From an uncultured Bacteroidales bacterium (GTDB taxonomy: Bacteria > Bacteroidota > Bacteroidia > Bacteroidales > F082), in NCBI GenBank assembly GCA_946405575.1, contig CAMJHP010000008.1, forward strand, positions 1 through 64,000: a stretch of 64,000 bases of DNA, read 5' to 3'. A program made the position numbers and the translations under genes. A model generated the notes under the pieces. The model was not told the origin of the DNA. It saw nothing but the letters and a program-made list of their open reading frames with translations, and did no database searches. Below are positions 26,301-34,400 of the stretch, piece by piece; position 1 is the stretch's first letter, and each line of letters opens with the position of its first letter.

Positions 26301-29129
26301 TGATATGTCATCCACATCAAGAAAGAACATATCGCTACAATTGAAGTGTCGGAGGGCTACATACCCGCTCTGTCCTGCATAAGCGCTCAGGTCGACCGTG
26401 TATTCATACCAGTTGCCTTGGGCACGGTTGCCACTACGGGTTGCATTGGTAGGCGCTCCATATCCCTTGGCTGTCATTGTCCATTCCTGAATGGTGGTGA
26501 AGTCATTTGGATTGGTGTTGCTGTTCGTCGAAACAGCCACGCCGAAATGTTCGGCGGCATAGTTTGCATCTTGAGCGCAAGCATAGAAGGTGATGGAGCC
26601 ACCTAAAACAATTTGAGGCGAAACAAGATAGTTGTCAGGATACAATACTCCATAATTATTATCATAACTCTGTGAAAGGAGAAGGCCGTTTGACCCATTA
26701 TGACCATAACCTGTACCCATCACTTCAGTTCCTGTTATCCAATTGTAGCCGTCTCCATCAGCATCGATGGATGTCCAGCCTTGTAATGTTCCATCCTCGA
26801 AATCGTAAAATCTAGGACCCTGTCCAAAATTAACCGTTCCTCCTTCGATCGGGTTAGGAGTGGCCGTGATGGTGTATGTGGAAAGTACGAAATTTGCCAC
26901 CAAATCTCTTGAGCCAGTCACAACGAAGGTATATTCAATGTCAGTTGAGAGTTCCACGCCGTTCTCTGTCCAGTTCACAAAGGCATAATCCTCGTTGGGC
27001 GTAGCCGTCAAGGTGCAAGTTTGGCCTTCTTGATAGCTTCCGGTGCCGCTTATCGTACCACCTTCTTCGGGATTGGCCGTGGCTGTGATATCAAATATGA
27101 CTTGAATGAAGTTGGCCACCAATTGATGGTTTTCCGTAACGGTAAACGTATATTGGGCATCCGTCAACACTACCTCACCGTTCTCGGTCCAATTGCTGAA
27201 CACAAAGGCATCGGAGCTTGGCGTGGCCGTCAAGGTGCAGGTCTCATTTAAATGAAATATACCAGTCGTAAAGGTGACGTCGTCAATAAAGAAGGCATCG
27301 CCTGTGGGATTGATACTACCATCCTTTGTGTATGACCACTTGAAGGTGTGTGTGCCTGCAGAGACCTCGTAGCTGTATGTGTTCCAGCCTGAGACATGGG
27401 CACCGTAGCAGAACTGCTCTTCACCATCAATGAAGAACTGGCATTTGTCCCAAGCTATGTAAGTACCTTCGCCCATGCACAAGGCCAAGAAACTGATGCT
27501 ACCGTTTGCTACGAACTCAACCGTGGTTTCGATGGCAGAGGTTGAACTTGCCACACCATTGTTGCCACTCCTCATGCAAAAAGAGCCATTGTAGCCCTCG
27601 TATGCAGATGTTGTTACTGTCCAAGGATAAGAGGAGTTAATCCAGTTGGCAGGAATTTGATTGTCTTCAAAATCAAAGTTTTCAATACTACTTGCACCTG
27701 TAATTTCTCCTGCAAAGCTTGGATTGGCGGTTGCCATAATTGTGAATACAGGCATCTCAAAATGGGCCACCAAATTGCGGTCGCTTTCCACGGTGAAGCT
27801 GTATTCGGCATCAGTGGAAACCTCAATGCCGTCTTCTGTCCAGTTTACGAAAATATAATATTCGGCAGGTGTAGCCGTCAAGGTACAGGTTGTTCCTTGC
27901 TCGAAGGTGCCACCACCGCTTACCGTGCCACCTTCTGCCGGGTTGGCCGTGACCGCAATCTCCCACATACAAGGGTTAGGTTCCTGAATGTTGGTGAAGT
28001 TGTTCCATCCAGAGGCGTTTTGGTAGGCATCCAAAGAGCCGCAAGGCACTTGAACGGGTATATCGTAGTTTGCGCTGGTGAACACATTCGTCCCCAATGT
28101 GGGCGGCGTTTCAGGCTTTACATCAAATGAAGTGAAGCCTTCACAAGCACCGAAGAAGGCACTATTGCCGATTTGTGTAACGGAGTTTCCTATGGTCAAT
28201 GTACCAGAGAAGCCGCTACAACCCGAAAACGCATTGGTGCTAATGTTACTCACCGAATTGGGTATAATAAGCGAACCCGTGAAACCAGAACAACCATTGA
28301 AAGCATTTTCGCCAATCGAAGTTATAGAGTTTCCTAAATTCAGAGAACCAGTGAAACCCGAGCAACCATTGAAGGCATAATTGCCAATAGAGGTCACGGA
28401 ATTGCCCATGGCCAGCGAATTAAAGCCCGTGCAACCCGTGAAGGCGTCATTTCCAATCGATGTAACAGATTCTGGGATAATCAATTCCCCAATGAAACAA
28501 GTGTGGTTTTTCAGAAAATTGGAAGGAATCACCTGAACGTTTTCTCCTATGTTCAAGGTGACCAAGGAAGAATTATTTGAAATCCAACCACTGCTATTTA
28601 CTGAGCAATTGACGGAATTGTAATTCAATGAAGTAAAGCCTTCGCAATTCATAAAAGCGTCATAATTAATATATGTTACGCTTTCGGGAATAGTTAATGC
28701 GCCAGTAAAACTATGACAGTATTGAAAAGCATAAGAATCTATGGTTTGAACAGCATTGCCAAGTATCAATTCTGTGAAACCAGAGCAGCCTAGAAAAGCA
28801 TTTGGTCCAATGGTAACCACCGAATTGGGAATCACAAGGGAGCCGGTTAAACCAGTGCAATGGGGGAAAGCACTATGTCCAATCACGGTCACAGGATAGG
28901 TGGTGCCATAAAGTTCCACGCTTTCTGGAATCACCAGCTCGCCCGTAGCAGAGGTGCCATCCACGTGGCCAGTTACGGTTACAGAGGCTCCATCCTCGTT
29001 AATGGAGTAGTTGAGGTTGCCCACCGTGAAGGTTTGGGCCGTTGCGTTTGTCAGTCCCGCCACGCTTAGCAGCAAACTGAACAGGACGGCAAATGCCGCC
29101 CTTCTCCAAAGTAAAATTCTTGCATTCAT
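23304..29129 (-). CDS. T9SS surface protein with BspA-type LRRs, B-repeats and a cleaved-adhesin domain
   Basis: 1941 residues. Signal peptide 1-32; BspA-like LRR block 1 at about 85-385 (units of the type SVTSIGNYAFNGCSGFTG); five InlB-like B-repeats between 390 and 1076, two of which hold an inserted beta domain (about 480-624 and 771-955, the second a gingipain-type cleaved adhesin: LYPDNYLVSPQI...CAQDANYAAEHFGVAV). An EF-hand-like loop DTDSDGFLSYDE (1099-1110) precedes LRR block 2 (about 1130-1440). Then a GECRG module (1448-1560), the GWNW twin module, a second GECRG module and the T9SS sorting domain (1865-1941). BspA-family LRR proteins bind host or bacterial surfaces; that role here is inferred. 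Its own start region shows no promoter; one may come from the remnant gene just upstream (29412-29419). Confidence 0.92.
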   Translation of the reverse strand: MNARILLWRRAAFAVLFSLLLSVAGLTNATAQTFTVGNLNYSINEDGASVTVTGHVDGTSATGELVIPESVELYGTTYPVTVIGHSAFPHCTGLTGSLVIPNSVVTIGPNAFLGCSGFTELILGNAVQTIDSYAFQYCHSFTGALTIPESVTYINYDAFMNCEGFTSLNYNSVNCSVNSSGWISNNSSLVTLNIGENVQVIPSNFLKNHTCFIGELIIPESVTSIGNDAFTGCTGFNSLAMGNSVTSIGNYAFNGCSGFTGSLNLGNSITSIGENAFNGCSGFTGSLIIPNSVSNISTNAFSGCSGFSGTLTIGNSVTQIGNSAFFGACEGFTSFDVKPETPPTLGTNVFTSANYDIPVQVPCGSLDAYQNASGWNNFTNIQEPNPCMWEIAVTANPAEGGTVSGGGTFEQGTTCTLTATPAEYYIFVNWTEDGIEVSTDAEYSFTVESDRNLVAHFEMPVFTIMATANPSFAGEITGASSIENFDFEDNQIPANWINSSYPWTVTTSAYEGYNGSFCMRSGNNGVASSTSAIETTVEFVANGSISFLALCMGEGTYIAWDKCQFFIDGEEQFCYGAHVSGWNTYSYEVSAGTHTFKWSYTKDGSINPTGDAFFIDDVTFTTGIFHLNETCTLTATPSSDAFVFSNWTENGEVVLTDAQYTFTVTENHQLVANFIQVIFDITATANPEEGGTISGTGSYQEGQTCTLTATPNEDYAFVNWTENGVELSTDIEYTFVVTGSRDLVANFVLSTYTITATPNPIEGGTVNFGQGPRFYDFEDGTLQGWTSIDADGDGYNWITGTEVMGTGYGHNGSNGLLLSQSYDNNYGVLYPDNYLVSPQIVLGGSITFYACAQDANYAAEHFGVAVSTNSNTNPNDFTTIQEWTMTAKGYGAPTNATRSGNRAQGNWYEYTVDLSAYAGQSGYVALRHFNCSDMFFLDVDDISISQPGTSALDITSGSTCTLNAIPNYGYAFDSWTENNEVFSTDVTYSFIVSGNRDLVANFVKVPFSITATPNFEDRGTVSGTGEYVIDTICTLTATPAEGHSFLRWLENGQEVSTDAEYTFIVAGPRDLVAVFSPMEGTYIVFADPNVEAICLNNWDTDSDGFLSYDEAAAVTNLGQVFYYNRNITSFDELQYFTGLTYINEYEFEYCENLTSVILPQNVTSIGYAAFGSCHNLTGEFVIPNSVTYIGANAFYNCNSLTSIIIPDGITSIEEGVFDWCSSLETINLPNSVETIGNWAFYGCTSLTNLILPSSLTSIGYKAFSDCRSLSGTLEIPMLVTSIEDEAFRNCTSLTGLVLPENLQYIGSRAFQNCSGLRGEITLPETLESVGGYAFYGCDGISVVNYNATNCQTMGSAGEPVFYDCAFSHLRIGENVESIPDFAFKHCFLINDISSGAVTPPTIYSSTFGMVSRNIPVSVPMGSGEAYRTAPYWEEFFHITEDYSPNSYTYHWNVNIHQFETNMTVTGIIQIEGVEQAVPYLEIGAFCNGECRGRQLLTYYPEVDRYLVFLMLYGETGDMFNFKLYNHETNEESVAGCVSVVTFEPNAIVGTFEDPFVFNFTNMQLTQFYQGWNWWSTYIEQEGIDGLTMLEEGLGSNGFQIKSQTDYVTNYGTMWFGMLSSITNEETYMVNNTADCIVAMPGMPATPSDHPINISNGWNWIGYPCTNTMSVSEAFAGLESTNGDQVKSQADYAMYFNGVWFGQLQNITPGTGLMYMSNNTESTTLVYPDGSRNTEAATSAKATHWTNDIHAYPHNMTVMAVVELNDEELNSENYELAAFANGECRGSAKLTYVEPLNRYVAFLTIAGNDAVELGFRLYDAETGAEYYDAEESLSFAVNATIGEPEDVFVVHFRGTTGMDELASSVQVYPNPVNGGEQFSIGVNAESKAPVRVEIVNAMGVETLRATSTQMPAMLTAPSVAGVYTLRITVEGKGTIIRKLVVR

Positions 29130-29149
29130 AATTTATTGATTTAATGTGA

Positions 29150-29348
29150 TTAAATGATGGCTTGGTACCGCAAGTTACCTTGCGAAAAATACATTTTGTA
29201 TGCTGCCGCCCAGCGATAACACGCCGTTCAATGCACCTACGCTATTTATGGAATTGTCGCTACAAATTGCATATGCATTTGCCCATCCTATAGTAATCTG
29301 CAGAATTAAAAACCAGATGTTTTCCTTGTATAAATTCCTCATTATCAT
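29150..29348 (-). pseudogene. remnant of a FISUMP-type secreted protein gene, frameshifted and truncated
   Basis: From ATG 29348 the frame encodes 57 residues: a signal peptide (NIWFLILQITIGWANAYA) and SVGALNGVLSLGGSIQNVFFAR, then a stop at 29175. One base out of frame the reading continues as FSQGNLRYQA, and together they match GAINGLFSVGEGQQVYFSQGNLQYHA in the FISUMP gene at 14301 (residues 488-512). So this is the 5' end of a related gene, broken by a +1 shift and cut short before the next gene's start. The rest is gone. The adjacent 29349-29743 gap has promoters and a palindrome but no other gene I can support. Confidence 0.8.
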
Positions 29349-29411
29349 AATTTAATGTCATTAATATGCTCTCAATATTCTTTCTTGCCGCATTAAGTAA
29401 AATGGGACGGT

Positions 29412-29419
29412 CAAAAATA
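29412..29419 (-). promoter_or_regulatory. -7 promoter box upstream of the remnant gene
   Basis: Minus-strand TATTTTTG fits TAnnTTTG, 64 bases ahead of the remnant's ATG. A TTTG lies 22 bases further upstream. Because the remnant is short, this promoter may now drive the LRR gene at 29129. Confidence 0.4.
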
Positions 29420-29480
29420 TAAACAAATTCCCTTCGTGCTGCAAATCAAGCGTAACTATTGGGACTAAAATATCAAACAA

Positions 29481-29504
29481 AATTTTCCAATTAATTGGAA
29501 AATT
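29481..29504. promoter_or_regulatory. 24-bp perfect palindrome
   Basis: AATTTTCCAATT and its exact complement. It lies between the divergent LRR/remnant promoter and the ATPase promoter. AT-rich and loop-free, it looks more like a dimeric regulator site than a terminator. No nearby regulator gene is seen. Confidence 0.45.
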
Positions 29505-29694
29505 AGTTCACAATACGTAAATGTTCAAAACCAAACTGCTTGTATCTGACTTCGAGAGAAGTGGTCTGTTCGTTGGCGTATGGACCTGTTGATACTTTAT
29601 TTCGTTTGATGGGATTATACAAGAATATTTACTTTTCATGAATAGAAAACATATTGGTTATGAAAGATATGTGGCAGATTTGTTTCTAAAGCCA

Positions 29695-29723
29695 TTGCGT
29701 TTGTTTCTTTATCATTATCTTTG
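29695..29723 (+). promoter_or_regulatory. promoter of the AAA-ATPase/nuclease gene
   Basis: TTG at 29695-29697, an 18-base spacer, then TATCTTTG at 29716-29723. It fits the Bacteroidota -33/-7 pattern and lies 20 bases ahead of the start codon. Confidence 0.6.
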
Positions 29724-29743
29724 CATCGAAAAACACCATCGCT

Positions 29744-31336
29744 ATGCTACCCAAACCTATGAGACTCTACACCGCCGGCATCGCCGATTTTGAACGCATC
29801 CGAGAAGACGGACGTATTTATGTCGACAAAACAGAACTTATCTACAGACTGACGCATGAATCCAGTTTCGTTTTCCTCAGTCGCCCGCGCAGGTTCGGCA
29901 AGAGTCTGCTGTGCAGCACCTTGAAGTATTACTTTCAAGGACGAAAAGACCTTTTCGAAGGTCTTGCCATCGCAGAACTGGAACAGGACTGGAAACAGCA
30001 TCCCGTTTTGCATTTCGACATGAGCACATGCAAATACAAGCGCAACATTCAGGAAATCATCGATGAACTGCACAACCAGATAGACTATTACGAGGAGAAG
30101 TATAACAGGACAAAAAACACAGGTTCGCCTGGAACAAGGTTCAAGAACCTCATACAAGGGCTGCACAAGGACACGGGGCTTAAAACTGTGGTCATCTTGG
30201 ATGAATACGACTCTCCTATGTTAGACTATCTGCACAAGCCCGACCTTTTGGAAGAAGTACGACATATTATGCAAGAGTTCTACCAGATGGTGAAAGCCTG
30301 CGATGCCGATGAGCAATTTGTCTTCATCACGGGCATCACCAAGTTCAGCCAGCTGAGCATCTTCTCCACCTTGAACAATTTAAGGAACATCTCAATGTTA
30401 CCACAGTATTCGGCCATCTGCGGCATCACCAAGAACGAGTTGGAGTCCGTGTTTGCGGAAGACATCTCCATACTGGCAAAGCGTTTCCGTTGCTCAGACG
30501 ATGAAATGCTTGACAGGTTGCGCCTTCAATATGACGGCTACCATTTCTGCGACGGATCGGATGACATATACAACCCATATAGCCTTGTGAATGTGTTCAC
30601 AGACCAGCAGTTGAATTACTATTGGTTCAGCAGCGGCACGCCCACCTTCCTCTTCGAGGAAATGAAACGCTACAACACCAACCTGTTGGAGTTGGAACAA
30701 CTGCAAGTGCCTTCCACCCAGTTCGATGTGCCCACCGAAGGTATGACCTCTACCCTACCCCTGCTCTACCAGAGCGGCTACCTCACCATCAAGGGATATG
30801 ACATACTGAGCAACACCTATACGCTCGATTTCCCCAACGCAGAAGTGAAGGTCGGATTTATGGACAACTTCCTTTCCTCGATGATGGGTATTCAGAACAG
30901 CAACTCTCAGGGATTTGCCGGCTTGTTTTACCGCGACCTCTACAACCACGACATTGAGGCCGCCATAAAGGCTATGCAGGCTTTCTTCGCCTCCATCCCT
31001 TACCTGGACTTCGGTGGGAAGGAGCTGGACGCCATCACCAAATACGAGGCCTATTACGAGGTGCTGACCTATGTGGTCTTCTCCATCTTCAACTGCCGAA
31101 CCTTCACGCAGGTCAAGGTGGCTCGCGGTCGCACGGATGTCGTCGTCTTTATGCACGATGCCGTCTATGTGATGGAACTCAAGATGCGCGGAACGGCGCA
31201 AGAGGCTTTGGAACAAATCAACTCGAAGGACTACGCCATCCCCTATCAGGCTGAAGGCAAGCCCATCGTCAAGATTGGTATTGCCTTCTCGCAAGAGACC
31301 AAGACCGTCTCGGATTGGGTTGTCGTAAACGGGTAA
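29744..31336 (+). CDS. AAA-ATPase-like protein with C-terminal PD-(D/E)XK nuclease domain
   Basis: 530 residues, cytoplasmic. The N-terminus GIADFERIREDGRIYVDKTELI and P-loop SRPRRFGKSLL (Lys in the nucleotide-binding loop) mark the AAA-ATPase_like family. A Walker B-like VVILDEYDSP lies at about 149. The last 100 residues are the associated PD-(D/E)XK nuclease domain, with RTDVVVF and VMELKM giving the Asp and Glu-x-Lys positions. Such genes occur in many copies in Bacteroidales genomes; their job is not established. It is the only plus-strand gene in the 6-64 kb stretch and stands alone, between a gene remnant and a repeat element, which suggests insertion into the adhesin array. ATG 29744 is used; an in-frame ATG at 29759 is possible. 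Confidence 0.9.
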   Translation: MLPKPMRLYTAGIADFERIREDGRIYVDKTELIYRLTHESSFVFLSRPRRFGKSLLCSTLKYYFQGRKDLFEGLAIAELEQDWKQHPVLHFDMSTCKYKRNIQEIIDELHNQIDYYEEKYNRTKNTGSPGTRFKNLIQGLHKDTGLKTVVILDEYDSPMLDYLHKPDLLEEVRHIMQEFYQMVKACDADEQFVFITGITKFSQLSIFSTLNNLRNISMLPQYSAICGITKNELESVFAEDISILAKRFRCSDDEMLDRLRLQYDGYHFCDGSDDIYNPYSLVNVFTDQQLNYYWFSSGTPTFLFEEMKRYNTNLLELEQLQVPSTQFDVPTEGMTSTLPLLYQSGYLTIKGYDILSNTYTLDFPNAEVKVGFMDNFLSSMMGIQNSNSQGFAGLFYRDLYNHDIEAAIKAMQAFFASIPYLDFGGKELDAITKYEAYYEVLTYVVFSIFNCRTFTQVKVARGRTDVVVFMHDAVYVMELKMRGTAQEALEQINSKDYAIPYQAEGKPIVKIGIAFSQETKTVSDWVVVNG

Positions 31337-31475
31337 GTTTCCCCTAAGGGAATGAATTGTCAATTTGTAGACTTGTAGGACTGTCATATCGTGGCAGCCG
31401 TTTATATTGCATTTGCCCACGCGGCTACCATAGTATGACAGTCCTACAATTCATTCCATCAAGGAATCTCATTTT
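31337..31475. repeat. intergenic element C with internal hairpin
   Basis: It fills the gap between two convergent stop codons. Ends: GTTTCCCCTAAGGGAATGAA (31337-31356) and TTCATTCCATCAAGGAATCT (31450-31469), followed by CATT, the same termini as the elements at 144 and 8969. Inside, TTGTAGGACTGTCATA (31373-31388) and its inverted copy ending at 31449 form a long stem that could serve as a bidirectional terminator. GACTTGTAGGAC links it to the GAC-rich repeat family. Confidence 0.6.
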
Positions 31476-31476
31476 C

Positions 31477-34400
31477 TCATTTCACCAACAGCTTCCGGAC
31501 AACGGTACCCTTCCCTTCCACCGTGATGCGCAACGTGTAGACACCTGCGACGGACGGAGCCGTCAACATTGCAGGCATCTGTGCAGACGTTGCACGCAAC
31601 GTCTCTACACCCAAGGCGTTCACGATTTCAACGCGGACGGGAGCCTTGCTTTCGGCATTCACACCGATACTGAACTGCTCGCCTCCGTTCACGGGGTTCG
31701 GGTAGACTTGTACGCTGCTGGCCAACTCGTCCATTCCCGTTGTGCCCCTGAAGTGAACCACGAAGACATCCTCTGGCTCGCTTACGGTGGCGTTGACGGT
31801 GAAGCTGAGGCTTTCCTCTGCATCGTAGTATTCCATGCCATTCTCCGTGTCGTACAGCCTGAAGGTCAACTCTGCGGCATCCTTGCCCGAAACGGTCAGG
31901 AAAGCCATGTGGCGGTTAAGAGGCTCCACATTCATCAATTTCACGCTGCCTCGGCACTCGCCGTTGGCGAAGACGGCCAACTCATAATTGTCAGTTGTCA
32001 ACTCCACCTCGTCGAGTTCCACCACAGCCATCACGGTCATATTGTGAGGATAGGCGTGGATGTCGTTCGTCCAATGTGTGGCCTTGGCTGAGGTTGCAGC
32101 CTCTGTGTTGCGGCCTCCGTCGGGATAGACCAAAATGGTGCTTTCGGTGTTGTTCGACTTGTACATCAAACCCGTACCTGGTGTGATGCTCTGCAATTGA
32201 CCCATCCACATACCGTTGTAATATACAGAGTAGTTGGATTGCGACTTGATTTGGTCTCCGTTGGCGGGCAAGAAGTCGGCAAGGGCTTCAGCTACACCCA
32301 TCGTGTGGGTGCTAGGATAGCCTATCCAGTTCCAACCATTGTTGATGGTGATGGGATGGTCGGCAGGCGAAACCGGTGCGCCGGTCATCTCTATCTGACA
32401 ATCCGTTGTATTGTCTATCATATAAGTTTCCTCGTTGGTAATGCCACCGAGCATACCGAACCACATCGAGCCGTAGTTGGTGACGAAGTCGGTCTGCGAC
32501 TTGATTTGATAACCATTTTCACCAAGGCTCTCCTCAAGCATCGTCAGGCCGTCGATGCCCTCCTGCTCCACGTAGGTGCTCCACCAGTTCCAGCCTTGGG
32601 CAAGGTCGCTAGTTTGAGCAGTAACACTACTACTACAATTAACGTCAAACTCGTAGAAGAAGCTGCTGCTGAGACCAGAGCCTTCATAAATCACAGTACC
32701 GTCAGCATAGCTTACCGTGAACGAGCATTCGCCCATCCAATTTCCCTCAATCCAAGTCAAAGTGATGTGACTGCCGCTGACAAGTATAAGGGTTTGCGTA
32801 CCTGATGAGCCACCTTCCAACGTAAACTCGTATGAACTTCCGCTGTCATCGGTCACCAATAGCATATTTCCACTCCAGCCATCGCCGAACGAATCATAGA
32901 AGTCAAAGTTGATGGCACAAACATCTCCTTCCATAAAGTTCGCCACAAGATTTCTGTCACTTGTCACGATAAACGAATAATTAGAATTGGATGAAACCTG
33001 TATTCCTCCTTCAGTCCAATAAAGAAAACTGTAACCTTCGTTGGCTATAGCAGTTAAAGTACAGATTTCGCCGCCTTCATAAGAACCTCCACCCATCACC
33101 GAGCCACCTTCTACTGGATAAGCCGCAACGGTAATGTTTCCCGAACACATTCCAATGAAGTTGGTGAAGCCGCTCCAACCTGCAGCATTCTGATAGGCTT
33201 CAACAGATTCACATGGTACATAAACGGGAATACCGGTTGAAACACCAGAAAACGCATCCGTTCCCAATGATGGAGGAAGTTCCGATAGAACACTCATGGA
33301 CATCAAACCATAACAGCCAGCGAAAGCATTATCACCAATCGATGGAACAGTGTTCGGTAAAATCAAGGAGGTCAAACCTTGGCAATGCCAGAAAGCTAAA
33401 GAGCCAATCGAGGTTACTGTGTTGGGAATGAACAATTCACCCGTCAAACCATGGCAATAGCAAAAGGCCGCATAACCAATTGAAGTCACTGAATTGCCTA
33501 AAGTCAGGGATCCAGTAAAACCGCTGCATTCATAAAAAGCATAATTGCCTATTGTAGTCACAGAATTACCGATGATCAAACTGCCCGTGAAACCGCTGCA
33601 ACCATCGAAGGTAGAAGTCCCAATCTCGGTCACAGAATTACCGATGATCAAACTGCCCGTGAAACCGCTGCAACCACTAAACGCAGCACCTCCTATTTCG
33701 GTTACGGAGTTCGGGATGGTCAAACTGCCCGTGAAACCGCTGCAACCACTAAACGCAGCACCTCCTATTTCGGTTACGGAGTTCGGGATGGTCAAACTGC
33801 CCGTGAAACCGCTGCAACCATAGAAAGCCATATAACCTATTGACCTAACAGAATTAGGCAAAATCAACGACCCTGTCAAACCACTGCAGTCCATGAAAGC
33901 ATAATTGTTTATCGAAGATAAACTGATGAAAAACTGTAATTCTTCAAACGAGGTTATTTCAGTGTTGCCATTAAACGCTCCACCAAGACTCCTAACCGAG
34001 GCTGCTTCAGTATAACTTAGTTCGCCATCACCATTGGTATCCCAATTGGCTACACAGATGGCTTTTACATTAGCATCAGCAAAGTCGACGTTTCCTTCCG
34101 GTACAAAATGAGCAATCAAAAGAGCATCATCTGTCACCATGAAAGTATAATTTGCATCCAAGGAGATCACATCGTTGTTTTTAGTCCAGTTTACAAAACA
34201 ATATCCTTCATTAGGCGTTGCAACTACATTACATAAAGAACAACCCTCGTATGTTCCACCACCAGAAACCTCACCTCCTTCAGGAGGATCGGCTAAAACA
34301 CAAACTGTGCCTGACGAGCATATACCAATTATATTTGAGAAAGCATCCCAACCATAGGCCTGCTGATATGCTTCGACAGATTCGAATGGCACATATACTG

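Noticed and set aside
29638-29793. A 51-residue plus-strand frame before the ATPase gene
   Set aside because: It runs through the ATPase promoter and overlaps the ATPase start; no signal or domain is visible.
31337-31475. Insertion sequence flanking the ATPase gene
   Set aside because: No transposase, no matching copy on the other side of the gene, and no target duplication that I can see.
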